Positions 26,871 to 36,125 of a DNA stretch of 64,000 nt are shown one piece after another; within the stretch, counting starts at the first letter, position 1, and each line of letters starts with the position of its first letter. The notes beneath the pieces were generated by a model. The model did no database searches, was not told the DNA's origin, and was given only the letters and a program-made list of their open reading frames with translations. Origin of the DNA: Nitrospinaceae bacterium (GTDB lineage Bacteria; Nitrospinota; Nitrospinia; Nitrospinales; Nitrospinaceae); assembly GCA_028278405.1 (NCBI GenBank), contig JANQEK010000007.1, positions 180,048 to 244,047 of the forward strand. Direction: 5' to 3'. The translations under genes were made by a program, and so were the position numbers.

Positions 26871-26881
26871 GAGTCAGTTCG

Positions 26882-27313
26882 ATGCGTATTCAAATGCTAT
26901 TCATCTTAGGAGCGGGTCTGCTGGTGATTTCGCTTGGTAAACCCGCCCGCGGATTTCATCCGGATGTATACACTCCGCGCGTTCCTCCGGAGCAATTGGA
27001 GGAAATCCAGGAGATCGAAAGTCCTTACACTACTTCGCCGGAGCGGATTGAAGAAGGACGCAAGATATTTTTTGGTAAAGGATTGTGCGTTACCTGTCAC
27101 AGTAAAAATGGGAAGGGGGTGCGGATGCCGGGTCACGCCCCCCGCAATTTCACCGATCCTAAGTGGCAGGATGCCCGCACCGACGGCGAGTTGATGTGGA
27201 TTCTTAAAAACGGTAGCCCCGGAACGGGAATGCCGCAAAGAGTCGGCAAGGTCCTTACCGAGGAAGAGGGCTGGAACGTAATCCAATATATTCGCACCTT
27301 TCGAGGTCAGTGA
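26882..27313 (+). CDS. Monoheme c-type cytochrome
   Basis: A 143-aa exported cytochrome c. The signal peptide is MRIQMLFILGAGLLVISLGKPARG. One heme site CVTCH sits at about residues 72-76. The rest of the fold shows PRNFTD, ELMWILKNGSPGTGMPQRVGKVLTEEEGWNVIQYIRTF; the methionine in GTGMP is the probable distal ligand. The LKNGSPGTGMP piece is shared with the three paralogous cytochromes at 28672, 29195 and 30857, but this one lacks their two additional cysteines. It starts 11 nt after a terminator and has no obvious ribosome site, so its own expression signal is unclear; it may be read through or use an initiator in the hairpin region. Periplasmic electron carrier. Confidence 0.9.
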   Translation: MRIQMLFILGAGLLVISLGKPARGFHPDVYTPRVPPEQLEEIQEIESPYTTSPERIEEGRKIFFGKGLCVTCHSKNGKGVRMPGHAPRNFTDPKWQDARTDGELMWILKNGSPGTGMPQRVGKVLTEEEGWNVIQYIRTFRGQ

Positions 27314-27376
27314 GGTTTTGTTTTGGCGAAATTAATTGAAAATCGGTCTTCAAGTTGCTCAACGCACCCCTCTTTG

Positions 27377-27405
27377 TTGCAGGGGATGGATTACGGGGGT
27401 ATGAT
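27377..27405 (+). promoter_or_regulatory. Candidate promoter of the MauG/cytochrome operon
   Basis: TTGCAG (27377-27382), a 17-nt spacer and TATGAT (27400-27405). It lies about 115 nt upstream of the start at 27520 in a 206-bp gap after the 26882 gene. Confidence 0.45.
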
Positions 27406-27519
27406 GGTGCGGTTCGGTGTCACGATACCTTATCCTCAAAGTCCTCAAGCACCTTCTCCTGAATTTTCGGAAGTAAGGTCGGGAAAGGATTTAAAAATCC
27501 ATCGTTGGAGGGTCCAACC

Positions 27520-28647
27520 ATGAAGCCTGTTTACTATTTTGCCCTATGTGCCGCTTTTCTTTTTGCATGTTCCGGTGAGAAAGAGCAACCGCCTGCAGAA
27601 TCCACAACAGATAACGCCGCCGTCGAAGACACATCTTTTTACGAGCCCATGCCGGAAGGGATTTATCCCCAGGACAATCCCTGGTCCCAGGAAAAGGAGG
27701 ACCTGGGCAAGCTCCTGTATTTTGATCCGCGGCTCTCCGGAGACAATACAATCAGTTGTGCCACCTGCCATCACCCGGACAAAGGGTGGAGCGATGGTCA
27801 TCCGCGTACGATAGGATTTGGAGGCAAGGAGTTGGGGCGCCACTCGCCAACAATCATCAACAGTGGTTACTTTGAAGTACAATTCTGGGATGGACGTGCA
27901 CCTACTTTGGAAGCACAGGCGAAGGGGCCTATTCAATCTACAGTGGAAATGAATCAAAAAGTCGACGAGCTGCTTGAAGAGCTCGGTGCTATCCCGGAAT
28001 ATCAGGAGATGTTCAACAAGGCATTTGGTGACTCAGGGATTACTTTCGACAATATTGTCAAAGCCATTGCTACATTTGAACGATCCGTGGTCTCTAAAAA
28101 CTCGGCCTATGACAAATACATGCAAGGCGACAAAAAGGCCATGTCTTCGTCGGCTGTGAACGGAATGAAATTGTTCTTCGGCAAGGCCAAATGCAGTATC
28201 TGTCATAACGGTCCGGCTTTGACCGACAGTGGTTTTCATAACATCGGTGTCAAACAGCATGGTCCGCTCACCGAAGACCTGGGACGTTACAATATTTCCA
28301 AAGACGAGTTTGATAAGGGTGCCTTCAAGACTCCGGGTTTGCGGAGCATTTCGCAATCGGCACCCTACATGCATGATGGCAGCGAAGCGACGCTTAAAGA
28401 CGTGATCGATTTTTATAACCGGGGTGGGGATGTTGCGAAAAACCGGACCTCCCTGATTACACCGTTGGATTTGAGTGAGCAGGAAGTTTTGGATCTGGTC
28501 GAGTTTCTGAAGGCGCTGGATGGCGAGCCCCTCAACATGACGATTCCAAAACTTCCAGGGGTTGTGAAGGTGATCAATCCAAAAACCGAGGCAAAAGCCA
28601 AACCTAAGGCGAAAGCCAAAAAGAAAAAGAAAAAGAAAAAAACTTAG
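27520..28647 (+). CDS. Diheme cytochrome c peroxidase / MauG-family lipoprotein
   Basis: A 375-aa periplasmic lipoprotein. The ATG at 27520 follows TTGGAGGG; the signal MKPVYYFALCAAFLFAC ends in a lipobox Cys. Heme motifs are CATCHH (N-terminal, low-potential heme) and CSICH (high-potential heme), with the family stretches DPRLSGDNTISCATCHHPDKG, ATFERSVVS and FKTPGLRSISQSAPYMHDGS. Members reduce hydrogen peroxide with electrons from a small cytochrome, or oxidise a partner protein (MauG). The Tyr/Met axial ligands that separate the subgroups cannot be assigned by eye. The C-terminus carries a Lys/Ala-rich tail of about 20 residues, which is unusual. First gene of a five-gene cytochrome operon. 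Confidence 0.92.
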   Translation: MKPVYYFALCAAFLFACSGEKEQPPAESTTDNAAVEDTSFYEPMPEGIYPQDNPWSQEKEDLGKLLYFDPRLSGDNTISCATCHHPDKGWSDGHPRTIGFGGKELGRHSPTIINSGYFEVQFWDGRAPTLEAQAKGPIQSTVEMNQKVDELLEELGAIPEYQEMFNKAFGDSGITFDNIVKAIATFERSVVSKNSAYDKYMQGDKKAMSSSAVNGMKLFFGKAKCSICHNGPALTDSGFHNIGVKQHGPLTEDLGRYNISKDEFDKGAFKTPGLRSISQSAPYMHDGSEATLKDVIDFYNRGGDVAKNRTSLITPLDLSEQEVLDLVEFLKALDGEPLNMTIPKLPGVVKVINPKTEAKAKPKAKAKKKKKKKKT

Positions 28648-28671
28648 TCGGTCCAATCGAGAGGGGATAGT

Positions 28672-29172
28672 ATGCGGTTCCAAATTTGGCAGCGATGGAT
28701 TCCGGGAAACCGGTTATACCTGGTGGGGATACTGGTAATCAGCCTGGCTTTTCCGGGATCGGCGATGGCCCAGTTAAAAGGAGCGCTTGAAGCACCTGCC
28801 GGAATCTGCCCGCAACCGCGAAAAACCCTTACGGCGCCGGACAAGTTCCTGAAACTGAAAAATCCACTCGAAGCGACACCGCAGAATATTCTGGCCGGGA
28901 AAACCCTGTTTCAGGTAGACGCCAAACCCAGCGCCTGCCGCATTTGCCACGGCATCAGTGGTGATGGATTAGGTATCCTGTTTCATCGAGTTAAACCCAA
29001 ACCGCGAAATTTTACTTGTGTCCACACGATGGATGATCTTCCCGACGGTCAATTGTTCTGGATTATCAAGAACGGTTCGCCGGGAACAGCCATGCCCTCC
29101 TTCAGTTATCTGGAAGACGATCAGGTATGGCAATTAATTTTGTATCTCAGAAGTTTTTCGAAAAAGAAGTAA
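28672..29172 (+). CDS. Monoheme cytochrome c with four-cysteine signature (copy 1)
   Basis: A 166-aa exported cytochrome. Signal peptide ends near PGSAMA. The mature part opens with GICPQPRKTLTAPDKF and has heme site CRICH. Then PRNFTC, DLPDGQLFWIIKNGSPGTAMPSF and WQLILYLRSF follow. Besides the heme cysteines there are two more, in CPQ and NFTC, placed identically in the paralogs at 29195 and 30857. They could form a disulfide that ties the N-terminal arm to the heme domain, or carry a further ligand. The probable distal heme ligand is the Met of GTAMP. A GGGG/GAGAGG ribosome site precedes the ATG, 24 bp after the peroxidase gene. Electron carrier, likely partner of the peroxidase. Confidence 0.9.
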   Translation: MRFQIWQRWIPGNRLYLVGILVISLAFPGSAMAQLKGALEAPAGICPQPRKTLTAPDKFLKLKNPLEATPQNILAGKTLFQVDAKPSACRICHGISGDGLGILFHRVKPKPRNFTCVHTMDDLPDGQLFWIIKNGSPGTAMPSFSYLEDDQVWQLILYLRSFSKKK

Positions 29173-29194
29173 TTTTATTTTTAGAGAATGGTTT

Positions 29195-29755
29195 ATGAGT
29201 TATAAGAATTTTCTTTTTTTCATGTTGGTGGGTCTGTTCGTTTTTTGGAATGGAGAGGGGCCGAGTGGTTTGCAAGCCACCGAGGTTTCCTCTGATGAAA
29301 ATCTGTTGCTGGCCATGCACCATGGCCGCCCACACGGCGGGCGGCACGAACGACACCAGCATCACCACGGCATGGGGCGCGGCGGACAGGGCATCTGTCC
29401 GCAAACACGGGCCACCGCGCAGGCGCCGGATAAAATTGCTCAACAGAAAAATCCGTTCGAGTCCAATGCGGACAACTATATCAAAGGCGAATCGTTGTAC
29501 CAATGGACAGCGGAACCCAACCCGTGCAAGATTTGCCACGGTCCCGCCGGCAACGGTATGGGCATGATGGCGCAAGGCTTGTCGCCCATGCCCCGCAATT
29601 TTACATGCTCGCAAACCATGAAAGATATTTCTGATGGTCAAATGTTCTGGATCATCCAGAACGGTTCTCCGGGAACCGGGATGCCCGCATATAAATTTTT
29701 ATCCGACGACGAAATCTGGAAATTGATCATATACATCCGGCATTTTCAAAAATAG
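29195..29755 (+). CDS. Monoheme cytochrome c with four-cysteine signature and His-rich arm (copy 2)
   Basis: A 186-aa exported cytochrome of the same family as 28672 and 30857. The hydrophobic signal (FLFFMLVGLFVFW) is followed by an unusual His/Gly/Arg-rich stretch at about 45-68 (HHGRPHGGRHERHQHHHGM), then GICPQTRATAQAPDK, heme motif CKICH, MPRNFTC, DGQMFWIIQNGSPGTGMPAY and WKLIIYIRHF. The extra two cysteines (CPQ, NFTC) match the other copies. The His-rich arm suggests binding of Cu, Ni or Zn, or a pH-sensitive interaction surface. No other copy has it. The gene starts 22 bp after copy 1 and precedes the triheme gene by 37 bp. Function as carrier inferred. Confidence 0.9.
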   Translation: MSYKNFLFFMLVGLFVFWNGEGPSGLQATEVSSDENLLLAMHHGRPHGGRHERHQHHHGMGRGGQGICPQTRATAQAPDKIAQQKNPFESNADNYIKGESLYQWTAEPNPCKICHGPAGNGMGMMAQGLSPMPRNFTCSQTMKDISDGQMFWIIQNGSPGTGMPAYKFLSDDEIWKLIIYIRHFQK

Positions 29756-29792
29756 CCGATATTAAAATACACCAAGCGATTGGAGGCAGGCT

Positions 29793-30845
29793 ATGCGTTG
29801 GGACATCGTTTCAAAAATCAAAAGTTATCCGGTAAGTTTGATTGCGTTGTTGTTTTTCATGGGATGTGCGGCTTCGGGCAACAACGATGGAGCACAGGTC
29901 AAGGATACTGGCCCCGGCGCCAAACTCGTTCAGGGAGTTTGCAGTTCCTGTCACAAATTCTCCGGTCAACACGAATCCAAATTCAATCTTAAGGGACCCG
30001 ATCTCATGTGGGGCGGAGTGAAATACCAGAGGGCCTGGCTGGAACGATGGCTGCAGGGACAGGAGGAACCATTGTATCCTAATGGGTACCGATGGGATCA
30101 GGGTGGAGGAGTTGTAAAGCATATGTCCGTATCGAAAGAGGAAGCGGTTGCGGTCGCTGATTATTTTGAAGCGAATCTGCTTGATGAGCGTGTTAAGAAA
30201 AACGCCATCGACCTGTCCCAGTTCACCGAGCAGGAACGGGATTTCGGTGCGGAAATTTATAAACAGTTTTCCTGCCTGGGTTGCCACCAGATCAAGGAAG
30301 ACGGCAAAAAGATCGGCGGACCCATCAGCGCAGATTTGTTTGACTCGGGGAATCGTTACAATGTCGATTGGCTGCACCGTTTTGCCTTGAATCCACAGGA
30401 CTTCACTCCTCACAGCGGGGAGTATCTGGCGGATTTAAGCGAACTCGGCGTTCGATATATTGTTGGATACCTGATGACGCTGGGAGTCAAAGATTATAAA
30501 TTCTATGAACCCTGGAAATCCGAGTATTTTCAAAAAGCCGATGCCACACGGGGTGCCACGGTTTATAAAAACTACTGCACGCAGTGTCACGGTGTGGAAG
30601 GCAAGGGCGACGGACCGGGTGCGGCCGGGCTCGACCCCAAACCGGCGGTGCACGCGGATTTACCGCTGAGCGATTATCCCGAAGATTATCTGTATAATGT
30701 GATCTATTACGGAGGCAAAACGGTGGGGAAATCCCCCAATATGCCGGACTGGGGACTGACAATTCCGCCGCAGGATCTGGCTGATCTCATTGCTTATCTG
30801 AAGGTCACTTTCAAAGGCGCACCCGAAGAGGCCAGCGGGTCCTGA
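29793..30845 (+). CDS. Triheme c-type cytochrome lipoprotein
   Basis: A 350-aa protein with an N-terminal lipobox (LLFFMGC) and three heme motifs: CSSCH (about residue 50), CLGCH (about 166) and CTQCH (about 264). Each lies in its own cytochrome c domain; the third has GVEGKGDGPGAAGLDPKPAVHADLPL and NMPDWGLTIPPQDLADLIAYL, typical of cytochrome c class I with a Met ligand. The ribosome site GGAGG precedes the ATG. As a membrane-anchored multiheme carrier it could pass electrons between the inner membrane and the soluble monoheme cytochromes encoded on both sides. It resembles the diheme or triheme subunits of periplasmic oxidoreductase complexes, but no catalytic subunit is adjacent. Confidence 0.9.
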   Translation: MRWDIVSKIKSYPVSLIALLFFMGCAASGNNDGAQVKDTGPGAKLVQGVCSSCHKFSGQHESKFNLKGPDLMWGGVKYQRAWLERWLQGQEEPLYPNGYRWDQGGGVVKHMSVSKEEAVAVADYFEANLLDERVKKNAIDLSQFTEQERDFGAEIYKQFSCLGCHQIKEDGKKIGGPISADLFDSGNRYNVDWLHRFALNPQDFTPHSGEYLADLSELGVRYIVGYLMTLGVKDYKFYEPWKSEYFQKADATRGATVYKNYCTQCHGVEGKGDGPGAAGLDPKPAVHADLPLSDYPEDYLYNVIYYGGKTVGKSPNMPDWGLTIPPQDLADLIAYLKVTFKGAPEEASGS

Positions 30846-30856
30846 TTTGAAAACGA

Positions 30857-31345
30857 ATGAATAAGTATAAAAACCTATATTGGGCGTGGGCTGTCTTGGT
30901 TTTGATGTGGGGATGTATCCCGGTCCCGGAAACGAAGGCGGAACCAAAGAAAGTTGCGCAGCAGGTTGATGCTGCGGGAGACTGTCCGCAGGTTCGCAAT
31001 ACCCCATCGGCTCCCAAAGCAGCGCGCGACCGGTTCAATCCCGTTTTTGCTTCGGATATCACCCTGCAGACGGGGCAAAAGTTATACCAGAATGCCCAAC
31101 CCCTGGCATGCAAAATATGTCATGGGGAGCAGGGAGACGGGAAGGGCGATCCCGATTTTGAGAGCACCCCGCCGGCACGAAATTTTACCTGCGCAGCCAC
31201 CATGAACGAGTTGTCCGACGGTCAATTGTTCTGGATTATCAAGAGCGGTTCGCCCAACACCTCCATGCCTGCCTTTTCCGATCTGTCAGAAGAAGACATC
31301 TGGACGTTGGTTTACTACCTCCGCGGATTTTCCAAATCTCAATAA
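30857..31345 (+). CDS. Monoheme cytochrome c with four-cysteine signature (copy 3)
   Basis: A 162-aa member of the same family. The N-terminus (YWAWAVLVLMWGCIPVPE) reads as a lipoprotein signal with Cys at about 17, unlike the other two copies. The mature part shows GDCPQVRNTPSAPK, heme motif CKICH, PARNFTC, DGQLFWIIKSGSPNTSMPAF and WTLVYYLRGF. The CPQ and NFTC cysteines are again present. The GTAMP motif is changed to NTSMP but the methionine is kept. It starts 11 bp after the triheme gene and ends by overlapping the convergent gene at 31339 by 7 bp, so no terminator separates them. Last gene of the operon. Confidence 0.9.
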   Translation: MNKYKNLYWAWAVLVLMWGCIPVPETKAEPKKVAQQVDAAGDCPQVRNTPSAPKAARDRFNPVFASDITLQTGQKLYQNAQPLACKICHGEQGDGKGDPDFESTPPARNFTCAATMNELSDGQLFWIIKSGSPNTSMPAFSDLSEEDIWTLVYYLRGFSKSQ

Positions 31346-32073
31346 TTGGAACGGCGTTTCTCGTATTTGTGGGACATGATCACCTTCCGCGCGTCCTTCG
31401 CCAGTTGCTGAAGTCCTTTGAAGTGGGTCTCTGTCACGGTGTTTTTAAAATTAGGGATGGGTGGATTTCCCTCTTGAAATTGTCCATGATATTGTGTCCC
31501 CATATGCTTGAAGGAAATTTTCTGGTGATTGGACGGGACAACCAAAACCTTTTTTTGCCGCGGCAGATAAATACGACCTTCTGTCAAAACTTTTTCGCTT
31601 GGGTGTCCTAAATCAAAAGTTGACTTAAAATACAAAATAAAATCTGACTTTTCCTTTACCTTAAATACCAAGGAACCACTGGGAGATTTTTGCATTGCCT
31701 TGCCCAAGGAAACGGGGGCAATCCGCGCCGGGTCAATTTTCAGCAACGTTTTTTTAATCGAGGTTTTACTGAGAAAAATACGATTTATTTGATCCAGGCT
31801 TACACCGGTTTCTGCTTCCTTATAAGACTCAGGGCCATATCCCGGCTTGAAAAAAAAGCATCTATCGGGAATTACTGCGCAAATTTGCACTACCTTCATG
31901 GATTTTGGGAATACAAATGGTTTTATCGCTGTGTCGGATTTTTTCTTCAGGAAAGGGTCTTCATGCGGGACTGAAGAATTTCCTTTTTGTGAGAGATCGG
32001 CTTCAGCTCTGGTTGTTCCTACGCTGACAATCCAAAGTAAAGCTGAAAATATCAGGAGTAAAGGGGATCGCAT
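31339..32073 (-). CDS. Exported protein of unknown function
   Basis: A 244-aa protein with a clear signal peptide (LLLIFSALLWIVSVGTTRA). The ATG is preceded by GGAGGGAG. The mature part is basic and rich in Lys and Phe, with stretches such as SMKVVQICAVIPDRCFFFKPGYGPESYKEAETG, KVKEKSDFILYFKSTFDLGHPSEKVLTEGRIYLP and HMGTQYHGQFQEGNPPIPNFKN. There are two cysteines in the mature part, no known catalytic motif, no repeats and no family I recognise. The beta-strand-like alternation suggests a compact periplasmic domain. It overlaps the last cytochrome gene tail-to-tail and follows ettA on the same strand by 11 bp, so it may be expressed with it. Confidence 0.72.
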   Translation of the reverse strand: MRSPLLLIFSALLWIVSVGTTRAEADLSQKGNSSVPHEDPFLKKKSDTAIKPFVFPKSMKVVQICAVIPDRCFFFKPGYGPESYKEAETGVSLDQINRIFLSKTSIKKTLLKIDPARIAPVSLGKAMQKSPSGSLVFKVKEKSDFILYFKSTFDLGHPSEKVLTEGRIYLPRQKKVLVVPSNHQKISFKHMGTQYHGQFQEGNPPIPNFKNTVTETHFKGLQQLAKDARKVIMSHKYEKRRSNY

Positions 32074-32084
32074 CTCTCCCTCCT

Positions 32085-33758
<1,674 letters not shown>

Positions 33759-33774
33759 CGTGTATAAACTTTCC

Positions 33775-34440
33775 TTATAGGTGTTGGGAAGAGGAGTTTT
33801 TTTGAAAGATAACGAAATCCTTATTATTGTTCAGGATCATATCAAAATTATGATGGTGTGCAATCCATTCAAACGTTTTTGGACCGTAAAAACAGATATG
33901 CGTGGGGTCGCGCTTGTAATACCAGTTGAGAAAACCGAGTTTGTCCAGTTGTCCGTCCTGCGTGGGATAAAACTGGGTCATCACAGCGCAGTAACCGCGG
34001 GGCGACAGCAGAGGGGTGAGGGTATCCAACTCTTCGCCAGGCCGCTTGAGGTGTTCGAATGTTTCCGTGGAGACAATCAAGTCAAACGATGAGTTTTCCT
34101 TAAGCTCCGGAAAAAAGTAGGGATCATAGCCCTCGGCCCGATATCCCCGTCGTTCCAGCAAAGTTTTTAAAACAGGCTCATAGCCGCAGCCGTAGTCAAG
34201 AACGGTTCGGACTTCCGGGCAATAGTCCGTGATGAGATCGATTTTTTCCTGGAACATGCGGACATAGCCTTCGTTGTCGACACTGTTCTCATGTTCCAGG
34301 TAGCGTTCGATTTCTTTTTCCGGAGTAATGAAAAACCGGGATGGAACAAAAATGAGGCGGCAATTAGAGCACAGATGATACTCGCGCCGGTCGGCTTTGA
34401 GTAAAAACTCCGAAGGGGAATAACACAGTGGGCAACTCAT
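33775..34440 (-). CDS. Zinc-ribbon class I SAM methyltransferase
   Basis: A 221-aa cytosolic protein. Residues 3-6 and 23-26 hold CPLC and CSNC, a rubredoxin-type zinc knuckle. The rest is a Rossmann methyltransferase: VLDYGCGYEPVLKTLLERRG (motif I), AEGYDPYF, FDLIVSTETFEHLKRPGEELDTL and LSPRGYCAVMTQFY. The build matches zinc-finger-plus-methyltransferase proteins (methyltransferase_23-type) often found in cell-surface sugar clusters and also in stand-alone form; substrate unknown. It is the first gene of the minus-strand unit leading into ettA, divergent from efp. Confidence 0.86.
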   Translation of the reverse strand: MSCPLCYSPSEFLLKADRREYHLCSNCRLIFVPSRFFITPEKEIERYLEHENSVDNEGYVRMFQEKIDLITDYCPEVRTVLDYGCGYEPVLKTLLERRGYRAEGYDPYFFPELKENSSFDLIVSTETFEHLKRPGEELDTLTPLLSPRGYCAVMTQFYPTQDGQLDKLGFLNWYYKRDPTHICFYGPKTFEWIAHHHNFDMILNNNKDFVIFQKNSSSQHL

Positions 34441-34578
34441 AGATTGAATTGTGCCATAATCCGGCGTGCCTTGTCCGCAGGTTTTGTGGGCCCCTGCCGG
34501 AATTTTTTCTTCTTTTTACGGGATGGTTTGTGATAGGTTTGTCCCCTACGGATTTCTTCAAATACTGGAGGCGATTGA

Positions 34579-35151
34579 ATGGCGGCATATATTAATGGGA
34601 ATGGCATTCGTCCGGGTTATATCATTGTCTATAATAAGGAACTATATCGGGTGATGACCTCGGAGCACCGCACTCCCGGCAACAAGCGTGCCTTTTGCCA
34701 GGCGAAACTGCGCAATTTGAAAAACGGAACACAGACCGAGGTTAAATTCCGTGCCGACGAACAAGTCGAACGGGCCAGCCTCGAGCAGGCCAATATGGAA
34801 TATCTGTATTCCGACGCTTCCGGTTTCTGTTTTATGAACAGCGAGACCTACGAACAAATATTCATCGAAGACGACATCATCGCCGATGCCAAGCAATATC
34901 TCCTGCCCAATACCAAGGTGACGGTCGAGTTTCATGAGGGTAAGCCGATTGGTCTCGAACTTCCGGAAACGGTGGACTTGACGGTAGAGGATACGGAACC
35001 GCAGATGAAGGGAGCAACGGCTTCCGGCAGCGGCAAGCCCGCCACTCTGGAAACCGGACTGGTAGTCACGGTACCGCAGTTTGTGGACGTCGGGGAAAAA
35101 GTCCGGGTATCGACCTCATCAGGCGAATATCTCGAGCGGGTTAAGAATTAA
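34579..35151 (+). CDS. efp: Elongation factor P
   Basis: A 190-aa translation factor that rescues ribosomes stalled at polyproline. GGAGG lies seven bases before the ATG. Three beta-barrel domains align with E. coli EF-P end to end, including KLRNLKNGTQTEVKF, EYLYSDASGFCFMNSETYEQI and the C-terminal SGKPATLETGLVVTVPQFVDVGEKVRVSTSSGEYLERVK. At the loop that E. coli modifies (PGK34GQAF), this protein reads TPGNKRAF: Asn35 in place of Lys34, then Lys36 and Arg37. That excludes direct lysylation at the usual site by EpmA and is unlike the Arg32 of rhamnosylated EF-P. I know similar PGNxR loops from planctomycete-like lineages. A DHS-like gene lies at 43272. Confidence 0.95.
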   Translation: MAAYINGNGIRPGYIIVYNKELYRVMTSEHRTPGNKRAFCQAKLRNLKNGTQTEVKFRADEQVERASLEQANMEYLYSDASGFCFMNSETYEQIFIEDDIIADAKQYLLPNTKVTVEFHEGKPIGLELPETVDLTVEDTEPQMKGATASGSGKPATLETGLVVTVPQFVDVGEKVRVSTSSGEYLERVKN

Positions 35152-35269
35152 CTCGATATACTCTCCAAGCAGGCCTGCAATCCCTTGGGTTCCCGTTTTA
35201 AACATTATTTTCACTGATTTTTCATCGTTTGAATCAGCAAACCCCAATTTAAGCCTACCTTTAATTGAA

Positions 35270-35298
35270 TTGACAGAGATTTACAGTTAAAATATATT
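35270..35298 (+). promoter_or_regulatory. Strong sigma70-type promoter of the tol operon
   Basis: Consensus TTGACA (35270-35275), exactly 17 nt, then TATATT (35293-35298, 5/6). It lies 75 nt before the tolQ ATG at 35373, in a 221-bp gap otherwise free of signals. Confidence 0.75.
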
Positions 35299-35372
35299 AC
35301 TGTGAATTAGCCTTGTATTAGTCCCGATTGCTGTTAGTTTTCCTGCCATTACCTTCTTTAGGAACATCTTCC

Positions 35373-36125
35373 ATGTTGGATGTTGCAAGCTCAGCTGACC
35401 CGTTAAGTGTTCTAGAAATGGTTACCCGGTCCACTCCCGTGGCCAAAGGCGTTCTTCTGTTGCTCCTGGTATTTTCCGTTGTGTCCTGGAGTATCATTTT
35501 GACCAAGTTTTTTGTGTTCCGCAGGGCGCGAAAGGAAGATCAGACGTTTTTGAAGATTTTCTCCAAGAGCGACAGCTTGACGAATATTTATAACTTTTGC
35601 AAAGAAATGAAATGCAGCCCAATCGCCCGGGTTTTTTTGGCGGGTTATCACGAATTGTACATGCTCAAGGAACGGGCGGGAGCGCGTTCAAAAAATTCGG
35701 AGGGTCAGCCGTTGAATCTGACCCGGAAGGACTTGAAGGGTATCGGTCTGGCATTAAACAAAGCCACCAATCAGGAAGTTGAAAAGTTGGGGCACCGTTT
35801 GGATTTTCTGGCGACCACGGGAAGCACTGCCCCCTTTATCGGTTTGTTCGGAACGGTTTGGGGAATCATGCATTCGTTCCGGATTATCGGTGTCCAGGGT
35901 TCCGCCAGCATCGGTGGTGTGGCCCCCGGTATCGCCGAAGCGCTGATCGCGACTGCGGCGGGTCTGGTCGCCGCGATTCCGGCTGTTGTGTTTTTCAATT
36001 ACCTGAACAGCCGGATTCAAGGGTTCAATCATCGCATGGAGGACTTCAGCCAGGATTTTGTCTATATGGTTGAAAAGGATTTTATGAGTGCGTCGGCGGA
36101 CCCGGTGAGGATGGAGGAACTGTAA
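35373..36125 (+). CDS. tolQ: TolQ/ExbB-type proton channel subunit
   Basis: A 250-aa inner-membrane protein and part of the proton-driven motor that energises the Tol-Pal system in cell division and envelope stability. I use the ATG at 35373 (AGGAA upstream). Three membrane segments: about 26-48, 155-180 and 190-212. Conserved MotA/TolQ/ExbB stretches are LDFLATTGSTAPFIGLFGTVWGIMHSFRIIG and GVAPGIAEALIATAAGLVAAIPAVVFFNYL. Gene order tolQ-tolR-tolA-tolB-pal fits Tol rather than the TonB-energising ExbB. TolR starts directly at the stop codon. A strong promoter lies 75 nt upstream. Confidence 0.93.
   Translation: MLDVASSADPLSVLEMVTRSTPVAKGVLLLLLVFSVVSWSIILTKFFVFRRARKEDQTFLKIFSKSDSLTNIYNFCKEMKCSPIARVFLAGYHELYMLKERAGARSKNSEGQPLNLTRKDLKGIGLALNKATNQEVEKLGHRLDFLATTGSTAPFIGLFGTVWGIMHSFRIIGVQGSASIGGVAPGIAEALIATAAGLVAAIPAVVFFNYLNSRIQGFNHRMEDFSQDFVYMVEKDFMSASADPVRMEEL

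Noticed and set aside
27323..27523. 66-codon frame between the 26882 cytochrome and the peroxidase gene
   Set aside because: It overlaps the promoter and the ribosome site of the peroxidase gene and shows no family resemblance.
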